6,506 nucleotides of DNA, taken from positions 1 to 6,506 of the forward strand of contig CAMORF010000135.1 of assembly GCA_946623485.1 (NCBI GenBank). The letters run 5' to 3'. Shown piece by piece: positions 6,462-6,506 of this stretch (position 1 is its first letter; every line of letters starts with the position of its first letter). The notes beneath the pieces were generated by a model that did no database searches, had not been told where the DNA came from, and saw only the letters and a list, made by a program, of their open reading frames with translations. The position numbers and the translations under genes were made by a program. Source of the DNA: an uncultured Clostridia bacterium. GTDB taxonomy: Bacteria > Bacillota > Clostridia > Lachnospirales > Lachnospiraceae.

Positions 6462-6506
6462 TCAGGCTGGCATCAGCGCGTTCGGAAGCACCATGGTGAA
6501 CCACGG
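6462..6506 (-). CDS. C-terminal end of an upstream gene, possibly TRAP transporter large permease
   Basis: One minus-strand frame enters from the right edge and reads PWFTMVLPNALMPA, then TGA at 6464-6462. TRAP transporter large (DctM-type) permeases often end in a hydrophobic stretch with a late LPNLLM-like motif, which this resembles. Such transporters commonly sit beside uronate isomerase genes and would import galacturonate or glucuronate. Only 14 residues are visible, and both other minus-strand frames also reach stops nearby, so the reading frame and the family are tentative. Confidence 0.4.
   Translation of the reverse strand, partial: PWFTMVLPNALMPA

Noticed and set aside
1..6506. 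tRNA, rRNA, CRISPR array, insertion sequence or phage signals
   Set aside because: No regularly spaced repeats, transposase-like frames or RNA gene patterns were seen; the window is almost fully covered by minus-strand metabolic genes.

Overview
The window reads as a minus-strand hexuronate (galacturonate/glucuronate) catabolic operon. Strong AGGAGG-type ribosome binding sites, stop/start overlaps, moderately high GC and the protein styles suggest a Gram-positive Clostridia/Lachnospiraceae-like gut or plant-fibre bacterium. That placement is inference, because no rRNA or other marker gene is present.

Layout in transcription order, from the right edge to the left. (1) 6462-6506: the last 14 codons of an upstream gene, possibly a TRAP transporter large permease. 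(2) 6390-6461: a leader with a perfect 9-bp hairpin and a competing inverted repeat. (3) 4956-6389: uxaC, uronate isomerase. (4) 4132-4854: a membrane-anchored protein whose second half resembles a NERD domain without the expected catalytic residues. (5) 3062-4102 (or 4135): a LacI-family regulator. (6) 2974-3061: a short gap with a 17-bp GC palindrome next to the uxaB ribosome binding site. (7) 1474-2973: uxaB, tagaturonate reductase. (8) 1477 down to the left edge: uxaA, altronate dehydratase, whose start overlaps the uxaB stop as ATGA. I saw no convincing rho-independent terminator between these genes. The plus strand carries only shadow ORFs.

Together UxaC, UxaB and UxaA form the galacturonate branch: D-galacturonate to D-tagaturonate to D-altronate to 2-keto-3-deoxy-D-gluconate (KDG). 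UxaC also accepts glucuronate. KDG kinase, KDPG aldolase and the fructuronate branch genes (uxuA, uxuB) are not in the window. The LacI-type protein is the likely local regulator.

The most remarkable observation is at the left edge. The uxaA frame follows the altronate dehydratase family to about residue 445, then, still in frame, becomes sequence typical of a heavy-metal (P1B-type) P-type ATPase. It runs from just after the phosphorylation motif to the SEHPLA histidine-proline motif. The switch falls at a short GTIT/GEP stretch that both families can have. It is either a true recombination or fusion that cost UxaA its C-terminus, or an assembly chimera. The sequence alone cannot decide. The second point of interest is the catalytically stripped NERD-like membrane protein inside a sugar-acid operon.
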